DNA from: Psychrobacillus psychrodurans | GTDB taxonomy: Bacteria > Bacillota > Bacilli > Bacillales_A > Planococcaceae | Assembly: GCF_027563345.1 (NCBI RefSeq) | Contig: NZ_JAMKBK010000010.1 | Strand: one strand, 5' to 3' | Length of the DNA stretch: 64,000 nt | Shown: positions 40,441-49,613 of the stretch, in pieces | How the letters are laid out: each line of letters begins with the position of its first letter | How positions within the stretch are numbered: position 1 is the stretch's first letter | Made by a program: the position numbers and the translations under genes | The notes under the pieces: generated by a model | What the model saw: only the letters and a program-made list of their open reading frames with translations | The model's database searches: none | What the model was told of the DNA's origin: nothing

Positions 40441-41781
40441 TTATACTAATTCTGCTACTTCATCTAGTATCCTTACGAATTGTCCTTCATTGTATGGATA
40501 TCCAGCTTTTGTGATTTTCACGCGTACTAACTTCCCGATTAAATCCTCTGAACCTGGGATAACAACCTTTAAGTAATTGTCTGAATAACCTTCTACCATA
40601 TTAGATGCTGAATCTAGCTTATAAGATTCTTCAGGAATAATTTCAAGTACTTCGCCTTCAAATTTAGAAGCATACTCTACAGCTAATTGATCATTTAAAG
40701 TGATTAAACGATGGACACGTTCATTCTTTACGTCCTCATCTACTTGGTTATCCATTCTTGCAGCTGGTGTTCCAGTACGTTTAGAGTATGGAAATACATG
40801 TAGCTCGGAGAATTTTTGGTCACGAATAAAGTTAAACGTCTCTACAAATTCTTCCTCTGTTTCACCTGGGAAGCCAACAATAACATCCGAAGTAATAGCA
40901 AGATCTGGCAACGCCTCTCTTAAACGATCTAATCGATTCGCAAAAAACTCCATAGTATATTTTCTACGCATTCTTTTCAACACGGTATCTGAACCAGATT
41001 GAATAGGAATATGCAAATGTCTTACTACAATTTTAGAATCTCTTAAGACATCGATTACTTCGTCAGATAATTGGCTTGCTTCAATCGAACTAATGCGAAG
41101 TCTTTTTAAACCTTTGACGTTGTTTTCAATATCTCTTAATAGTTGAGCTAGATTATAATCCTTTAAATCTTCACCGTATCCACCAGTATGGATACCAGTT
41201 AGAACTATTTCCAAATAACCTGCATCAACTAATTGTTGTGCCTGTCTAACTACTTCTTCAGGATCTCTTGAACGCATAAGACCACGAGCCCAAGGGATAA
41301 TACAAAAAGTACAGAAATTATTACAGCCTTCTTGAATTTTTAAGGATGCACGAGTTCTGTCTGTGAAAGTTGGTACATCTAATTCTTCATAAACTCGATT
41401 TTTCATAATATTTCCTACAGCATTGATCGGCTTACGTTCAGTTTTATACTGTTCAATATAATCTAACATTTTGGTACGTTCCTGTGTTCCCACGACAATA
41501 TCTACTCCTGGTATTGCCATTATTTCTGCAGGAGAGGTTTGTGCATAACAACCAGTTACACAAATAACTGCATCTGGGTTTTGGCGAACGGCACGACGAA
41601 TCACTTGACGACTTTTTTTGTCTCCAGTATTCGTTACAGTACACGTATTTATAACATAGACATCTGATTGTTTTTCAAATTCAGTACGACTATACCCATT
41701 TTCTTTAAATAATTGCCAAATAGCTTCAGTTTCATAGTGATTTACTTTACAACCTAACGTATGGAATGCAACGGATGACAA
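40441..41781 (-). CDS. mtaB: tRNA (N6-threonylcarbamoyladenosine(37)-C2)-methylthiotransferase
   Basis: 446 residues. The N-terminal UPF0004 domain has three cluster cysteines (TLGCKVN, NTCTVTN, VTGCYAQ). The radical-SAM core has CNNFCTFCIIPWARG (CxxxCxxC) near residue 157. A C-terminal TRAM domain (LEIIPEESYKLDS...VVIPGSEDLIGKLVRVKITKAG, split here: LIGKLVRVKITKAG) binds RNA. It converts t6A37 to ms2t6A37 in ANN-decoding tRNAs. Last gene of the dnaJ-prmA-rsmE-mtaB group, as in B. subtilis yqeV. Confidence 0.94.
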   Translation of the reverse strand: MSSVAFHTLGCKVNHYETEAIWQLFKENGYSRTEFEKQSDVYVINTCTVTNTGDKKSRQVIRRAVRQNPDAVICVTGCYAQTSPAEIMAIPGVDIVVGTQERTKMLDYIEQYKTERKPINAVGNIMKNRVYEELDVPTFTDRTRASLKIQEGCNNFCTFCIIPWARGLMRSRDPEEVVRQAQQLVDAGYLEIVLTGIHTGGYGEDLKDYNLAQLLRDIENNVKGLKRLRISSIEASQLSDEVIDVLRDSKIVVRHLHIPIQSGSDTVLKRMRRKYTMEFFANRLDRLREALPDLAITSDVIVGFPGETEEEFVETFNFIRDQKFSELHVFPYSKRTGTPAARMDNQVDEDVKNERVHRLITLNDQLAVEYASKFEGEVLEIIPEESYKLDSASNMVEGYSDNYLKVVIPGSEDLIGKLVRVKITKAGYPYNEGQFVRILDEVAELV

Positions 41782-41796
41782 GTTCTCACACCTCTT

Positions 41797-42537
41797 TCAT
41801 TCAAATTCATAAGAAATTGCTGACAGCGCATATAACGGTGCAGTTTCAGTTCGAAGAATCCTAGGTCCTAGCGCAATTGTCTGAAAATCATTTTCTAATA
41901 ATAGCTTTATCTCTGCTCGATCTAGTCCACCTTCCGGACCAAATACGATAAGTATCGATTGTTTATCATACACTTTTTTTAATTGTTCAGCAAACTTTTG
42001 TCGTTCCTGAATTTTTGCATCTTCTTCATCCGCTACAAATTTTACATCGAATGTTTTAGATATTTCTACCAACTCTTTTAAAGAGATTGGATTATGTATT
42101 TGTGGAATAGTAGAACGATGAGATTGCTCAGCTGCTTCCTTCGCAATCTTTTGTAATCTCGCTACCTTCTTCTCGTTTTTGGACTTATCCCATTTTACGA
42201 TAGATCTTTTTGCTTCATATGGAAACAATTCATACATACCCAGTTCCGTTGCCTTTTGAGTAATCAATTCTAGCTTGTCTCCTTTTGGAAGACCGCAAAC
42301 AAGAGATACTTTCTTTGGCATTTCATTGGTATTGGCTAACATTTCTTTTACTGTTAGATGGACTGATTTTGAAGTGCCTTCTATAATTTCCATCGTATAC
42401 GTTTGGTTATTTGTAACAACAAAAACTTGATCACCCGGTGACATGCGCATCACCTGAATCATATGATGCGCGTCATCTCCGGTAATTGTCACCGTATTAT
42501 TCTCACTTATAGGTTCATTTGTAAAATAACGTTGCAT
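41797..42537 (-). CDS. rsmE: 16S rRNA (uracil(1498)-N(3))-methyltransferase
   Basis: 246 residues. The N-terminal PUA-like domain (VTITGDDAHHMIQVMRMSPGDQVFV, split: DDAHHMIQVMRMSPGD) precedes a SPOUT knot with LVCGLPKGDKLELITQKATELG (split: GLPKGDKLELITQKATELG) and the SAM-binding ILIVFGPEGGLDRAEI and LGPRILRTETAPL. It methylates U1498 of 16S rRNA. Eleven bases after prmA. Confidence 0.94.
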   Translation of the reverse strand: MQRYFTNEPISENNTVTITGDDAHHMIQVMRMSPGDQVFVVTNNQTYTMEIIEGTSKSVHLTVKEMLANTNEMPKKVSLVCGLPKGDKLELITQKATELGMYELFPYEAKRSIVKWDKSKNEKKVARLQKIAKEAAEQSHRSTIPQIHNPISLKELVEISKTFDVKFVADEEDAKIQERQKFAEQLKKVYDKQSILIVFGPEGGLDRAEIKLLLENDFQTIALGPRILRTETAPLYALSAISYEFE

Positions 42538-42548
42538 GACAATCTCCT

Positions 42549-43502
42549 TTAGTTAACAGGTTTTCTAGAAATGATTGTAACCCAGTCTTCCATCATCATA
42601 ACTTCTTCGATTTTAAATCCCGCTTGTTGTAAAGAATCTTTTACATCTTCCTTTTTCGTCGCAATAATTCCGGAAGTAATAAATAATCCACCTTCTTTTA
42701 CAATCGTAAATGCATCATCGGTAAATGTCATGATGATTTCTGCTAATATATTTGCCACTACAATATCCGCTTGTTCATTCACATTATCTAAAAGATTGCC
42801 ATGTGTTACTTGAACAATATCGTCTACTTTGTTTAAGGAAATATTTTCAATAGCAGATCTAACAGCCACTTCATCTAAATCTAGAGCATGAATCTTAGAA
42901 GCTCCTAGTTTCGCAGCACCAATAGAAAGAACTCCAGAGCCTGTTCCTACATCGATAACACTTGATGCTGTCTGGACAGTTTTCTCTAATGCTTGAAGAC
43001 ACATAACTGTTGTTGGATGAGTTCCTGTTCCAAACGCCATTCCAGGATCAAGTTCGATGATCAATTCGTCAGTGGTCACCCGTTCATAATCTTCCCAAGT
43101 CGGCACAATAGTAAATCGATTAGAAATTTTCACAGGATGGTAATACTTTTTCCAAGCAGTAGCCCAATCCTCTTCGTCGACTTCTTGAACCGTTATAACG
43201 TTATGACCTAGATCTATATTGAATTTTGTTAAATTGTTGATAGCAAGTTTGATCTCTTCCATTGTTTCTAATAAAAAACTCGTTTCAGCTAAATAAGCTT
43301 TTACGCGTACGCCATCTACCGGAAAATCATTTGGGTTTAAGCTGTAAATTTCACCAAATACATCTTCTCGTTCTCTTCCTAATTCTTCCGAGTCTTCGAT
43401 AACTACACCACTTGCACCAGCTTCATGCAAAATATTACTTACCGCTTCAACCGCTTCATTTGTAGTATGGATGGATAGTTCAGACCATATCACTTGCGCC
43501 AA
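42549..43502 (-). CDS. prmA: Ribosomal protein L11 methyltransferase
   Basis: 317 residues. A small N-terminal substrate-binding domain and a SAM domain with VIDVGTGSGVLSIGAAKLGA near residue 180, LDPGMAFGTGTHPTT just before it, and IVVANILAEI (NILA, the NPPY-like motif). It trimethylates ribosomal protein L11. It lies directly between dnaJ and rsmE, as in many Firmicutes. Confidence 0.95.
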   Translation of the reverse strand: MAQVIWSELSIHTTNEAVEAVSNILHEAGASGVVIEDSEELGREREDVFGEIYSLNPNDFPVDGVRVKAYLAETSFLLETMEEIKLAINNLTKFNIDLGHNVITVQEVDEEDWATAWKKYYHPVKISNRFTIVPTWEDYERVTTDELIIELDPGMAFGTGTHPTTVMCLQALEKTVQTASSVIDVGTGSGVLSIGAAKLGASKIHALDLDEVAVRSAIENISLNKVDDIVQVTHGNLLDNVNEQADIVVANILAEIIMTFTDDAFTIVKEGGLFITSGIIATKKEDVKDSLQQAGFKIEEVMMMEDWVTIISRKPVN

Positions 43503-43507
43503 CTCCT

Positions 43508-44632
43508 TTATTCGCCTTTTAATGTCTTTTTGATCTTATCAAATAATGAACTGCCTTGCTCTTCTGGAATATCTCCACTAATTTCAGCAAATTCACGTAA
43601 TAATTGCTTTTGTTTTTCTGTTAACTTTTTCGGAGTAACCACTTTAACTATTACATGCTGATCTCCAACACCATAGCCATGAACATTTTTTATACCCTTT
43701 CCTTTTAAACGGAAATTCGCTTGCGATTGAGTTCCAGCTGGGATCTTAAGTTTTACTTTACCTTGTACTGTTGGAACTTCAATTTCATCACCTAGAGCTG
43801 CTTGGGCGTATGTTAAAGGTAATTCGTAATAAATATCGTCGCCGTCGCGTTCAAAACGTGGATCTGCTTTTACACGGAAGACGATATATAAATCACCTGC
43901 TGGTCCACCGTTTACTCCAGGTTCACCTTGGCCGCTTACACGTAGCTGTTGACCATCATCAACACCAGCTGGAATTGTAACTTTAATTTTTTTGCGTTTA
44001 TTAACTGTTCCTTTACCGTGACAAGTAGCACATTTATCTTTAATAATGTTACCTGTTCCTTGACAGTGATTACATGCCCGTTTTGTTTGTACTCGACCAA
44101 ATGGAGTATCTTGGGTAACATTCACTTGACCAAGTCCGTTACAATGTGAACATTTTTCTGGTTTTGTACCAGGTTTTGCACCTGATCCAGAACATGTTTC
44201 ACAATTTTCTTCTTTAGAAACTTCAATTTCTTTTTCTTTTCCAAACACTGCTTCTTCAAACTCAATAGTCATAGAATACTGAAGATCATTCCCTTTTCTT
44301 GGGGCGTTAGGATCACGTCGCCTAGAACCTCCGCCACCACCAAAGAATGAACTAAAGATATCTTCAAATCCGAATCCATCAGCACTTCCACCGAAGCCGC
44401 CAAACCCTTGGTTAGGACCAGCATGACCAAACTGATCATAAGATGAACGTTTTTGCTCATCACTTAGTACTTCATATGCTTCGGAAATTTCTTTAAACTT
44501 ATCCTCTGCACCAGCTTCTTTGTTAATATCTGGGTGAAATTGTTTCGAAAGCTTACGATATGCTTTTTTTATCTCGTCTTGAGTTGCGCTCTTAGAAATA
44601 CCAAGAACCTCATAATAATCACGTTTATTCAT
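43508..44632 (-). CDS. dnaJ: Chaperone protein DnaJ
   Basis: 374 residues: J domain with the HPD motif (KQFHPDINKEAG near 32-34), a Gly/Phe-rich region (GFGGFGGSADGFG, FFGGGGGSRRR), four CxxCxGxG zinc modules between about 145 and 205 (CETCSGSG, CSHCNGLG, CNHCQGTG, CATCHGKG) and two beta-sandwich client domains. It delivers unfolded clients to DnaK. A hairpin after dnaK suggests that dnaJ and downstream genes get only part of the CIRCE transcript or have another promoter. Confidence 0.97.
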   Translation of the reverse strand: MNKRDYYEVLGISKSATQDEIKKAYRKLSKQFHPDINKEAGAEDKFKEISEAYEVLSDEQKRSSYDQFGHAGPNQGFGGFGGSADGFGFEDIFSSFFGGGGGSRRRDPNAPRKGNDLQYSMTIEFEEAVFGKEKEIEVSKEENCETCSGSGAKPGTKPEKCSHCNGLGQVNVTQDTPFGRVQTKRACNHCQGTGNIIKDKCATCHGKGTVNKRKKIKVTIPAGVDDGQQLRVSGQGEPGVNGGPAGDLYIVFRVKADPRFERDGDDIYYELPLTYAQAALGDEIEVPTVQGKVKLKIPAGTQSQANFRLKGKGIKNVHGYGVGDQHVIVKVVTPKKLTEKQKQLLREFAEISGDIPEEQGSSLFDKIKKTLKGE

Positions 44633-44804
44633 CTTTCACTCTCCTGCTCTGTTAACTTGCACATAGAAATAATTGTACCATGTTCAAATTCCTAATAGCA
44701 AAACTTTGAAAATTTAATCATTCAAATTAATTTATGTTTATTTCTACTTCAATGCACTTTCATTTTTCGAAGTTAGTGCAGCATTCATTTTTCCTATACA
44801 GTAA

Positions 44805-44842
44805 GAAAAGCCAAAGCCGGAACCGGTCTTTGACTTTTTGCT
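44805..44842 (-). terminator. Terminator or attenuator between dnaK and dnaJ
   Basis: Minus strand AGTCAAAGACCGG pairs with CCGGCTTTGGCT (one mismatch), followed by TTTTC. It could lower expression of dnaJ-mtaB relative to dnaK. Confidence 0.7.
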
Positions 44843-44861
44843 TACCGACACTTAAACAATC

Positions 44862-46688
44862 TTACTTGTCTTTATCGTCGTTTACTTCTTCAAATTCTGC
44901 ATCTACTACACCGTCATCAGAAGGACCAGCTTGTTCTGCATTAGCTGCAGCATCCGCTTGCGCTTGTTCATACAATTTCATTGTAAGCTGTTGAACAATT
45001 TCATTTAGTTTATCTTTTTTTGTTTTGATATCTTCTAAGTTTCCAGCTTCTAAAGCAGCTTTTAACTCTTCTTTTGCATCTTCAGCAGATTTTTTCTCTT
45101 CTTCTGATACTTTATCTTCTAGATCTTTTAATGTTTTTTCAGTCATGAATACTAATTGATCCGCTTCATTTTTCACTTCTGCTTCTTCTTTACGTACTTT
45201 ATCCGCTTCTGCATTAGCTTCTGCTTCTTTTACCATACGCTCGATTTCTTCGTCAGAAAGTGAAGAGTTAGATTGGATTGTGATATTTTGTTCTTTTTGT
45301 GTCCCTAGATCTTTTGCTTTAACATTTACAATACCATTTTTATCGATATCAAATGTTACTTCAATTTGTGGAACACCACGTGGTGCTGGTGGAATATCCG
45401 CTAGCTGGAAGCGTCCAAGCGTTTTATTGTCCGCAGACATCGGACGTTCACCTTGAAGTACATGAATGTCTACTGCTGGCTGGTTATCTGCCGCAGTTGA
45501 GAATGTTTGTGATTTTGAAGTAGGGATTGTTGTATTACGTTCAATTAGTTTAGTAAATACGCCACCCATTGTTTCAATACCTAAAGAAAGTGGTGTTACG
45601 TCAAGAAGTACAACGTCTTTTACATCTCCAGTTAATACTCCACCTTGCACAGCAGCTCCCATAGCTACTACTTCATCTGGGTTTACACCTTTATGTGGTT
45701 CTTTGCCAGTTTCTTTTTTAATAGCGTCTTGTACTGCTGGGATACGAGTAGATCCACCAACAAGGATTACTTTATCGATTTGAGAAGCAGATAATCCAGC
45801 ATCTTTCATCGCTTGACGAGTAGGTACCATTGTACGTTCAACTAATGAAGCAGTTAAATCGTCAAATTTTGCACGAGTCATTGTAACTTCTAAGTGAAGT
45901 GGTCCAGCTTCTCCTGCAGTGATGAACGGAAGTGAGATTTGAGTTGATGTTACACCTGACAAATCTTTTTTCGCTTTTTCAGCAGCATCTTTTAGACGTT
46001 GAACTGCCATCTTATCTTTAGATAAGTCGATACCATTTTCTTTTTTGAATTCTTGTACTAAATAATCCATTAATACTTGGTCAAAGTCATCTCCACCAAG
46101 ACGATTATCACCAGCAGTTGCTAGTACTTCAAATACGCCATCTCCTAGTTCAAGGATAGATACGTCAAATGTACCACCACCAAGATCATAAACTAGAATT
46201 TTTTCATCGTGGTCCATTTTATCTAAACCATATGCAAGTGCAGCAGCAGTTGGTTCGTTGATAATACGTTCTACTTCAAGACCAGCGATACGACCAGCAT
46301 CTTTAGTAGCTTGACGTTCTGCATCATTAAAGTAAGCAGGAACTGTAATTACTGCTTTCGTTACTTTTTCACCTAAGTATTCTTCTGCAAAACCTTTTAA
46401 GTATTGAAGAATCATTGCTGAAACTTCTTGTGGTGTATATTCTTTTCCTTCAGCTGAAACTTTTTCGTTTGTACCCATTAAACGCTTAACAGATGCAATT
46501 GTATTAGCATTTGTAATAGATTGACGTTTTGCAACTTCCCCTACTTGTTTTTCGCCATTTTTAAAGGCAACTACTGATGGAGTAGTACGATTACCTTCTG
46601 GATTCGGAATTACTTTTGGTTCTCCACCTTCTAATACAGATACACATGAGTTTGTTGTTCCTAAGTCAATACCAATAATTTTAGACAT
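44862..46688 (-). CDS. dnaK: Chaperone protein DnaK (Hsp70)
   Basis: 608 residues. ATPase domain signatures IIGIDLGTTNSCVSVLEGG (split: GIDLGTTNSC), VYDLGGGTFDVSIL near 165, VILVGGSTRIPAVQ near 305; linker DVVLLDVTPLSLGIET; substrate domain; acidic C-terminus DAEFEEVNDDKDK. The Gram-positive form lacks the short N-terminal insertion of proteobacterial DnaK. Third gene of hrcA-grpE-dnaK under CIRCE control. Confidence 0.98.
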   Translation of the reverse strand: MSKIIGIDLGTTNSCVSVLEGGEPKVIPNPEGNRTTPSVVAFKNGEKQVGEVAKRQSITNANTIASVKRLMGTNEKVSAEGKEYTPQEVSAMILQYLKGFAEEYLGEKVTKAVITVPAYFNDAERQATKDAGRIAGLEVERIINEPTAAALAYGLDKMDHDEKILVYDLGGGTFDVSILELGDGVFEVLATAGDNRLGGDDFDQVLMDYLVQEFKKENGIDLSKDKMAVQRLKDAAEKAKKDLSGVTSTQISLPFITAGEAGPLHLEVTMTRAKFDDLTASLVERTMVPTRQAMKDAGLSASQIDKVILVGGSTRIPAVQDAIKKETGKEPHKGVNPDEVVAMGAAVQGGVLTGDVKDVVLLDVTPLSLGIETMGGVFTKLIERNTTIPTSKSQTFSTAADNQPAVDIHVLQGERPMSADNKTLGRFQLADIPPAPRGVPQIEVTFDIDKNGIVNVKAKDLGTQKEQNITIQSNSSLSDEEIERMVKEAEANAEADKVRKEEAEVKNEADQLVFMTEKTLKDLEDKVSEEEKKSAEDAKEELKAALEAGNLEDIKTKKDKLNEIVQQLTMKLYEQAQADAAANAEQAGPSDDGVVDAEFEEVNDDKDK

Positions 46689-46729
46689 TTAGTTTTCCTC
46701 CTAATAAATAACTGGAATATTTATATCAT

Positions 46730-47269
46730 TTATTCATTTACTTTGACCATTGAAGGTCTTAATACGCGATCTTTTAACTTGTACCCTTTTTGCAACTCTT
46801 GAAGCACAATTCCTGATTCTTTTGAGTCATCTTGTTCTTGCATAACTGCTTGGTGGAAGTTCGGGTCAAATGCAACACCTTCTGCTTCAATTTGTTCCAA
46901 ACCTTCTTTTTTAACAGCCTCTAGTAAAGTGCGGTAAACCATATCCACTCCTTTAACTAATGAAGTTGCTTCCTCTGAAGTTGTTTCAACTGCAAGAGCT
47001 CTTTCAAAGTTATCAAGCACTGGTAATATATCCATTAAAACAGATTGTGCTCGGTATTTGTGATCAGACGCTTTATCTAACTGTACTCGACGTTTATAAT
47101 TCTCGAAGTCTGCTCTTAATCGAATTAGTTTATCTTGTTCTTCTTCTACTTGCTGTTTAGCTAGTGTTAGTTCGTCCACTTCTTCAACTACTTCTTCAAC
47201 CTGTTCAGGCTCTTCAGAGGTATTTTCTACTTCTTGCTCTTCTAATTTTTCATCTTTGATTTCCGACAC
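46730..47269 (-). CDS. grpE: Nucleotide exchange factor GrpE
   Basis: About 179 residues. The start is uncertain: GTG at 47269 has AAGGAGAG nine bases away, while TTG at 47278 touches that site. An acidic N-terminal tail (EEQEVENTSEEPEQVEEVVEEV, split: EEPEQVEEVVEE), then a long coiled coil (LIRLRADFENYKRRVQLDK) and the beta wing with MDILPVLDNFERAL and FDPNFHQAVMQE. It releases ADP from DnaK. Seven bases or so after hrcA. Confidence 0.95.
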   Translation of the reverse strand: MSEIKDEKLEEQEVENTSEEPEQVEEVVEEVDELTLAKQQVEEEQDKLIRLRADFENYKRRVQLDKASDHKYRAQSVLMDILPVLDNFERALAVETTSEEATSLVKGVDMVYRTLLEAVKKEGLEQIEAEGVAFDPNFHQAVMQEQDDSKESGIVLQELQKGYKLKDRVLRPSMVKVNE

Positions 47270-47284
47270 GGTATGCAACTCTCC

Positions 47285-48322
47285 TTATCCATGATGTCCA
47301 TGTAATATCCTAGATAATTCTCTAGATAAATCACCACTCATAATATCTAGCAATGATACGACTCTCCGATAGTCCATCCGGGTTGGACCAATAATTGCAA
47401 TCGAACCCATCTGTTCTTTACCGATGCCATATGATGCAGTAATAACACTACAACTTTCCATGGCAAGGTCATTATTTTCTGAGCCAATCCTAATTTGAAT
47501 GCCTTTTTTATCTAAATGAAAAATACCTGGAATTTGGTTTACATGATCCATCCAATTCATAATACTTCGTGCTTTTTCTACATCATTGAATTCTGGTTGG
47601 TTTAATATTTGCAGCTTACCACCATAATACACTTTGTCTTCATGCTCAATAGTCAATGCTTGGTTAAGCGATCCAAAAAGATGATTTAGACGACCGTTGT
47701 TTTGATGCAAAACTGTCGTAGTGACTGTCTCAAGCATTGCAGGTAGCTCATGCAAATATACGCCAACCAACCGTTCGTTGATCAAATTGATCATACGTTC
47801 GATATCTGATGCATGAAAATTTTCAGGAATAGAAAATATACGATTTTCTACATGACCACTGTCAGTAACAATTATAGCTACTGCAGAATCGCTTGATAGT
47901 GGTACAATGGAAAAACGTTTAACACGATGTTTCCTCACATCTAAACCTAACATAATAGAGGTATAATTCGTTAGTTCCGATATTATTTCAGCGGATTTAC
48001 GAATTATTTGCTCCGTCTCCACCTTTCGTTCTTCAAAAATAGAACGAATTTGTTTTATCTCATTTTGCGAAATTCTTTGTGGAGTTAACATATTATCGAC
48101 ATAATAACGGTAGCCTTTTTGTGAAGGCACGCGACCAGACGAAGTATGCGTTTTTTCTAAAAAGCCCATTTCTTCTAAATCTGCCATTTCGTTTCGAATA
48201 GTAGCAGGACTAAATGGTACTTCCTCCTTTTTCGAAAGCTGACGAGATCCAACTGGTTGAGCGGTTTCGATAAAATCATCTACCGTTACTTGCAATATTA
48301 ATAATTGCCTGTTTGTTAGCAT
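47285..48322 (-). CDS. hrcA: Heat-inducible transcription repressor HrcA
   Basis: 345 residues from ATG 48322 with GAGGTGAT upstream; the longer frame begins inside CIRCE. The N-terminal winged helix (LTNRQLLILQVTVDDFIETAQPVGSRQLSKK, split: VDDFIETAQPVGSRQLSKK) includes SPATIRNEMADLEEMGFLEK, which contacts CIRCE. The C-terminal domain ends in SIAIIGPTRMDYRRVVSLLD. It represses its own operon until chaperone capacity falls. First gene of the operon. Confidence 0.97.
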   Translation of the reverse strand: MLTNRQLLILQVTVDDFIETAQPVGSRQLSKKEEVPFSPATIRNEMADLEEMGFLEKTHTSSGRVPSQKGYRYYVDNMLTPQRISQNEIKQIRSIFEERKVETEQIIRKSAEIISELTNYTSIMLGLDVRKHRVKRFSIVPLSSDSAVAIIVTDSGHVENRIFSIPENFHASDIERMINLINERLVGVYLHELPAMLETVTTTVLHQNNGRLNHLFGSLNQALTIEHEDKVYYGGKLQILNQPEFNDVEKARSIMNWMDHVNQIPGIFHLDKKGIQIRIGSENNDLAMESCSVITASYGIGKEQMGSIAIIGPTRMDYRRVVSLLDIMSGDLSRELSRILHGHHG

Positions 48323-48336
48323 GATTATCACCTCTG

Positions 48337-48363
48337 TTAGCACTCACTCAAAGAGAGTGCTAA
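48337..48363. promoter_or_regulatory. CIRCE operator (HrcA binding site)
   Basis: TTAGCACTC, 9 bases, GAGTGCTAA: a perfect match to the CIRCE consensus, 15 bases before the hrcA ATG. Confidence 0.98.
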
Positions 48364-48374
48364 TACTCATATAA

Positions 48375-48403
48375 AACTTATCAAATCTACAGAAAACTGT
48401 CAA
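48375..48403 (-). promoter_or_regulatory. Sigma-A promoter of the hrcA operon
   Basis: Minus strand TTGACA, 17-base spacer, TAAGTT; the start point would fall at the CIRCE edge. It lies directly after the hemW stop. Confidence 0.65.
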
Positions 48404-48417
48404 CGATTTAGCTTTAA

Positions 48418-49551
48418 TTATTTCAGGAAATATTGAAACACTTCATTTCCAATAAATCTTCCCCGTGTAGTAAGCCTCACAAAATTATCTTGAATGATTA
48501 TTAATTCCTTTTGAAGTAATTCATCTAGTTCTTTTCCGTAAATATCATGAAGTGTGATACCATATCTTCCCTCAAACTTTTCTAGTGATACTCCCTCATT
48601 CTTTCTTAAACCAAGAAACATTTCTTCTTCCATTTTTTCCACTTTTGTTACTTCTTTTTGCATCATAAGAGGTTTTTCCCCTAAATCGATTGTTTGCATA
48701 TACTTTTTTAACGGTCCATGATTTGAATATCTTACACCGTTCACATATCCATGAGCACCAGCACCTAAACCTATATATTCATCATTGTTCCAATACAGTA
48801 AATTATGCTTCGATTCTTTCCCCTCATATGCGAAGTTACTAATTTCATATTGAGTATAACCATGATTTTTCATTTCTTCTAATAAATAGCTATACATTTC
48901 TGCCTCTAAGTCTTCACCAGGAAGAGATAGCTTACCTTTGGATAGTAAATTATAAAAAATCGTTTTTGGTTCTACTAAAAGTGAATAGGCAGATATATGG
49001 GGTATTTTTAAGCGGAACGCTTCCTGTAAGGATGCTTTCCATTGTTCCATCGTTTGGTTGGGAAGACCATACATCAAATCAATACTAATTGATGGGAATT
49101 CAGTTTGTTTGGCATATTCTATAACTTCATAAACATGATCATTAGAATGAGTTCTTCCTAAAACTTTTAATAGATCTTGATCAAAGGTTTGAACACCCAT
49201 ACTTAAACGATTTACGCCATATTTACGCATTAACTGCATTTTTTCAAGTGTTAATTCATCCGGATTTGCCTCAGACGTAAACTCCGTTACATGTTCCATT
49301 GGTATATGTTTATGAATTAATGATAGTAATCGATCTAATTGCTCTACCGTTAAAGAAGTCGGAGTTCCACCACCAATAAATATTGTATCAATTTTAGCTG
49401 GTTCTGCATCGTTTTGCCATAACGACATTTCTTTTCCAAGAGACTCAATATATTCATCTACAGGTTGATTTTGAAAGAAAAATTTATTGAAATCGCAGTA
49501 ATTACATATTTGATGACAAAAAGGAATATGTATATATACGCCTCGTACCAT
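48418..49551 (-). CDS. hemW: Heme chaperone HemW (radical SAM, formerly oxygen-independent coproporphyrinogen oxidase-like)
   Basis: 377 residues. The N-terminal radical-SAM motif is YIHIPFCHQICNYCDFNKF (CxxxCxxC, residues about 12-19). IFIGGGTPTSL and GVQTFDQDLLKVLGR are the family segments, with a HemN C-terminal domain (EEEMFLGLRKNEGVSLEKF). The single extra Cys of true HemN is not seen in the motif (CNYCDF, then no third-plus-one Cys), which supports HemW, a heme-trafficking protein, over HemN. It lies between lepA and hrcA as in B. subtilis yqeR. Confidence 0.92.
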   Translation of the reverse strand: MVRGVYIHIPFCHQICNYCDFNKFFFQNQPVDEYIESLGKEMSLWQNDAEPAKIDTIFIGGGTPTSLTVEQLDRLLSLIHKHIPMEHVTEFTSEANPDELTLEKMQLMRKYGVNRLSMGVQTFDQDLLKVLGRTHSNDHVYEVIEYAKQTEFPSISIDLMYGLPNQTMEQWKASLQEAFRLKIPHISAYSLLVEPKTIFYNLLSKGKLSLPGEDLEAEMYSYLLEEMKNHGYTQYEISNFAYEGKESKHNLLYWNNDEYIGLGAGAHGYVNGVRYSNHGPLKKYMQTIDLGEKPLMMQKEVTKVEKMEEEMFLGLRKNEGVSLEKFEGRYGITLHDIYGKELDELLQKELIIIQDNFVRLTTRGRFIGNEVFQYFLK

Positions 49552-49577
49552 AACTATCCCTACTTTCTTTCCATAAA

Positions 49578-49610
49578 GGAAAAAGGAGGCTACTAGTGCC
49601 CCCTCTTTTA
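49578..49610 (-). terminator. Terminator after lepA
   Basis: Minus strand GAGGGGGC, loop ACTAGTA, GCCTCC, then TTTTTCC. Confidence 0.8.
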
Positions 49611-49613
49611 CTT

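Noticed and set aside
48418..49551. hemW as coproporphyrinogen III oxidase HemN
   Set aside because: Size, the radical-SAM motif without the extra HemN Cys, and position between lepA and hrcA fit HemW.
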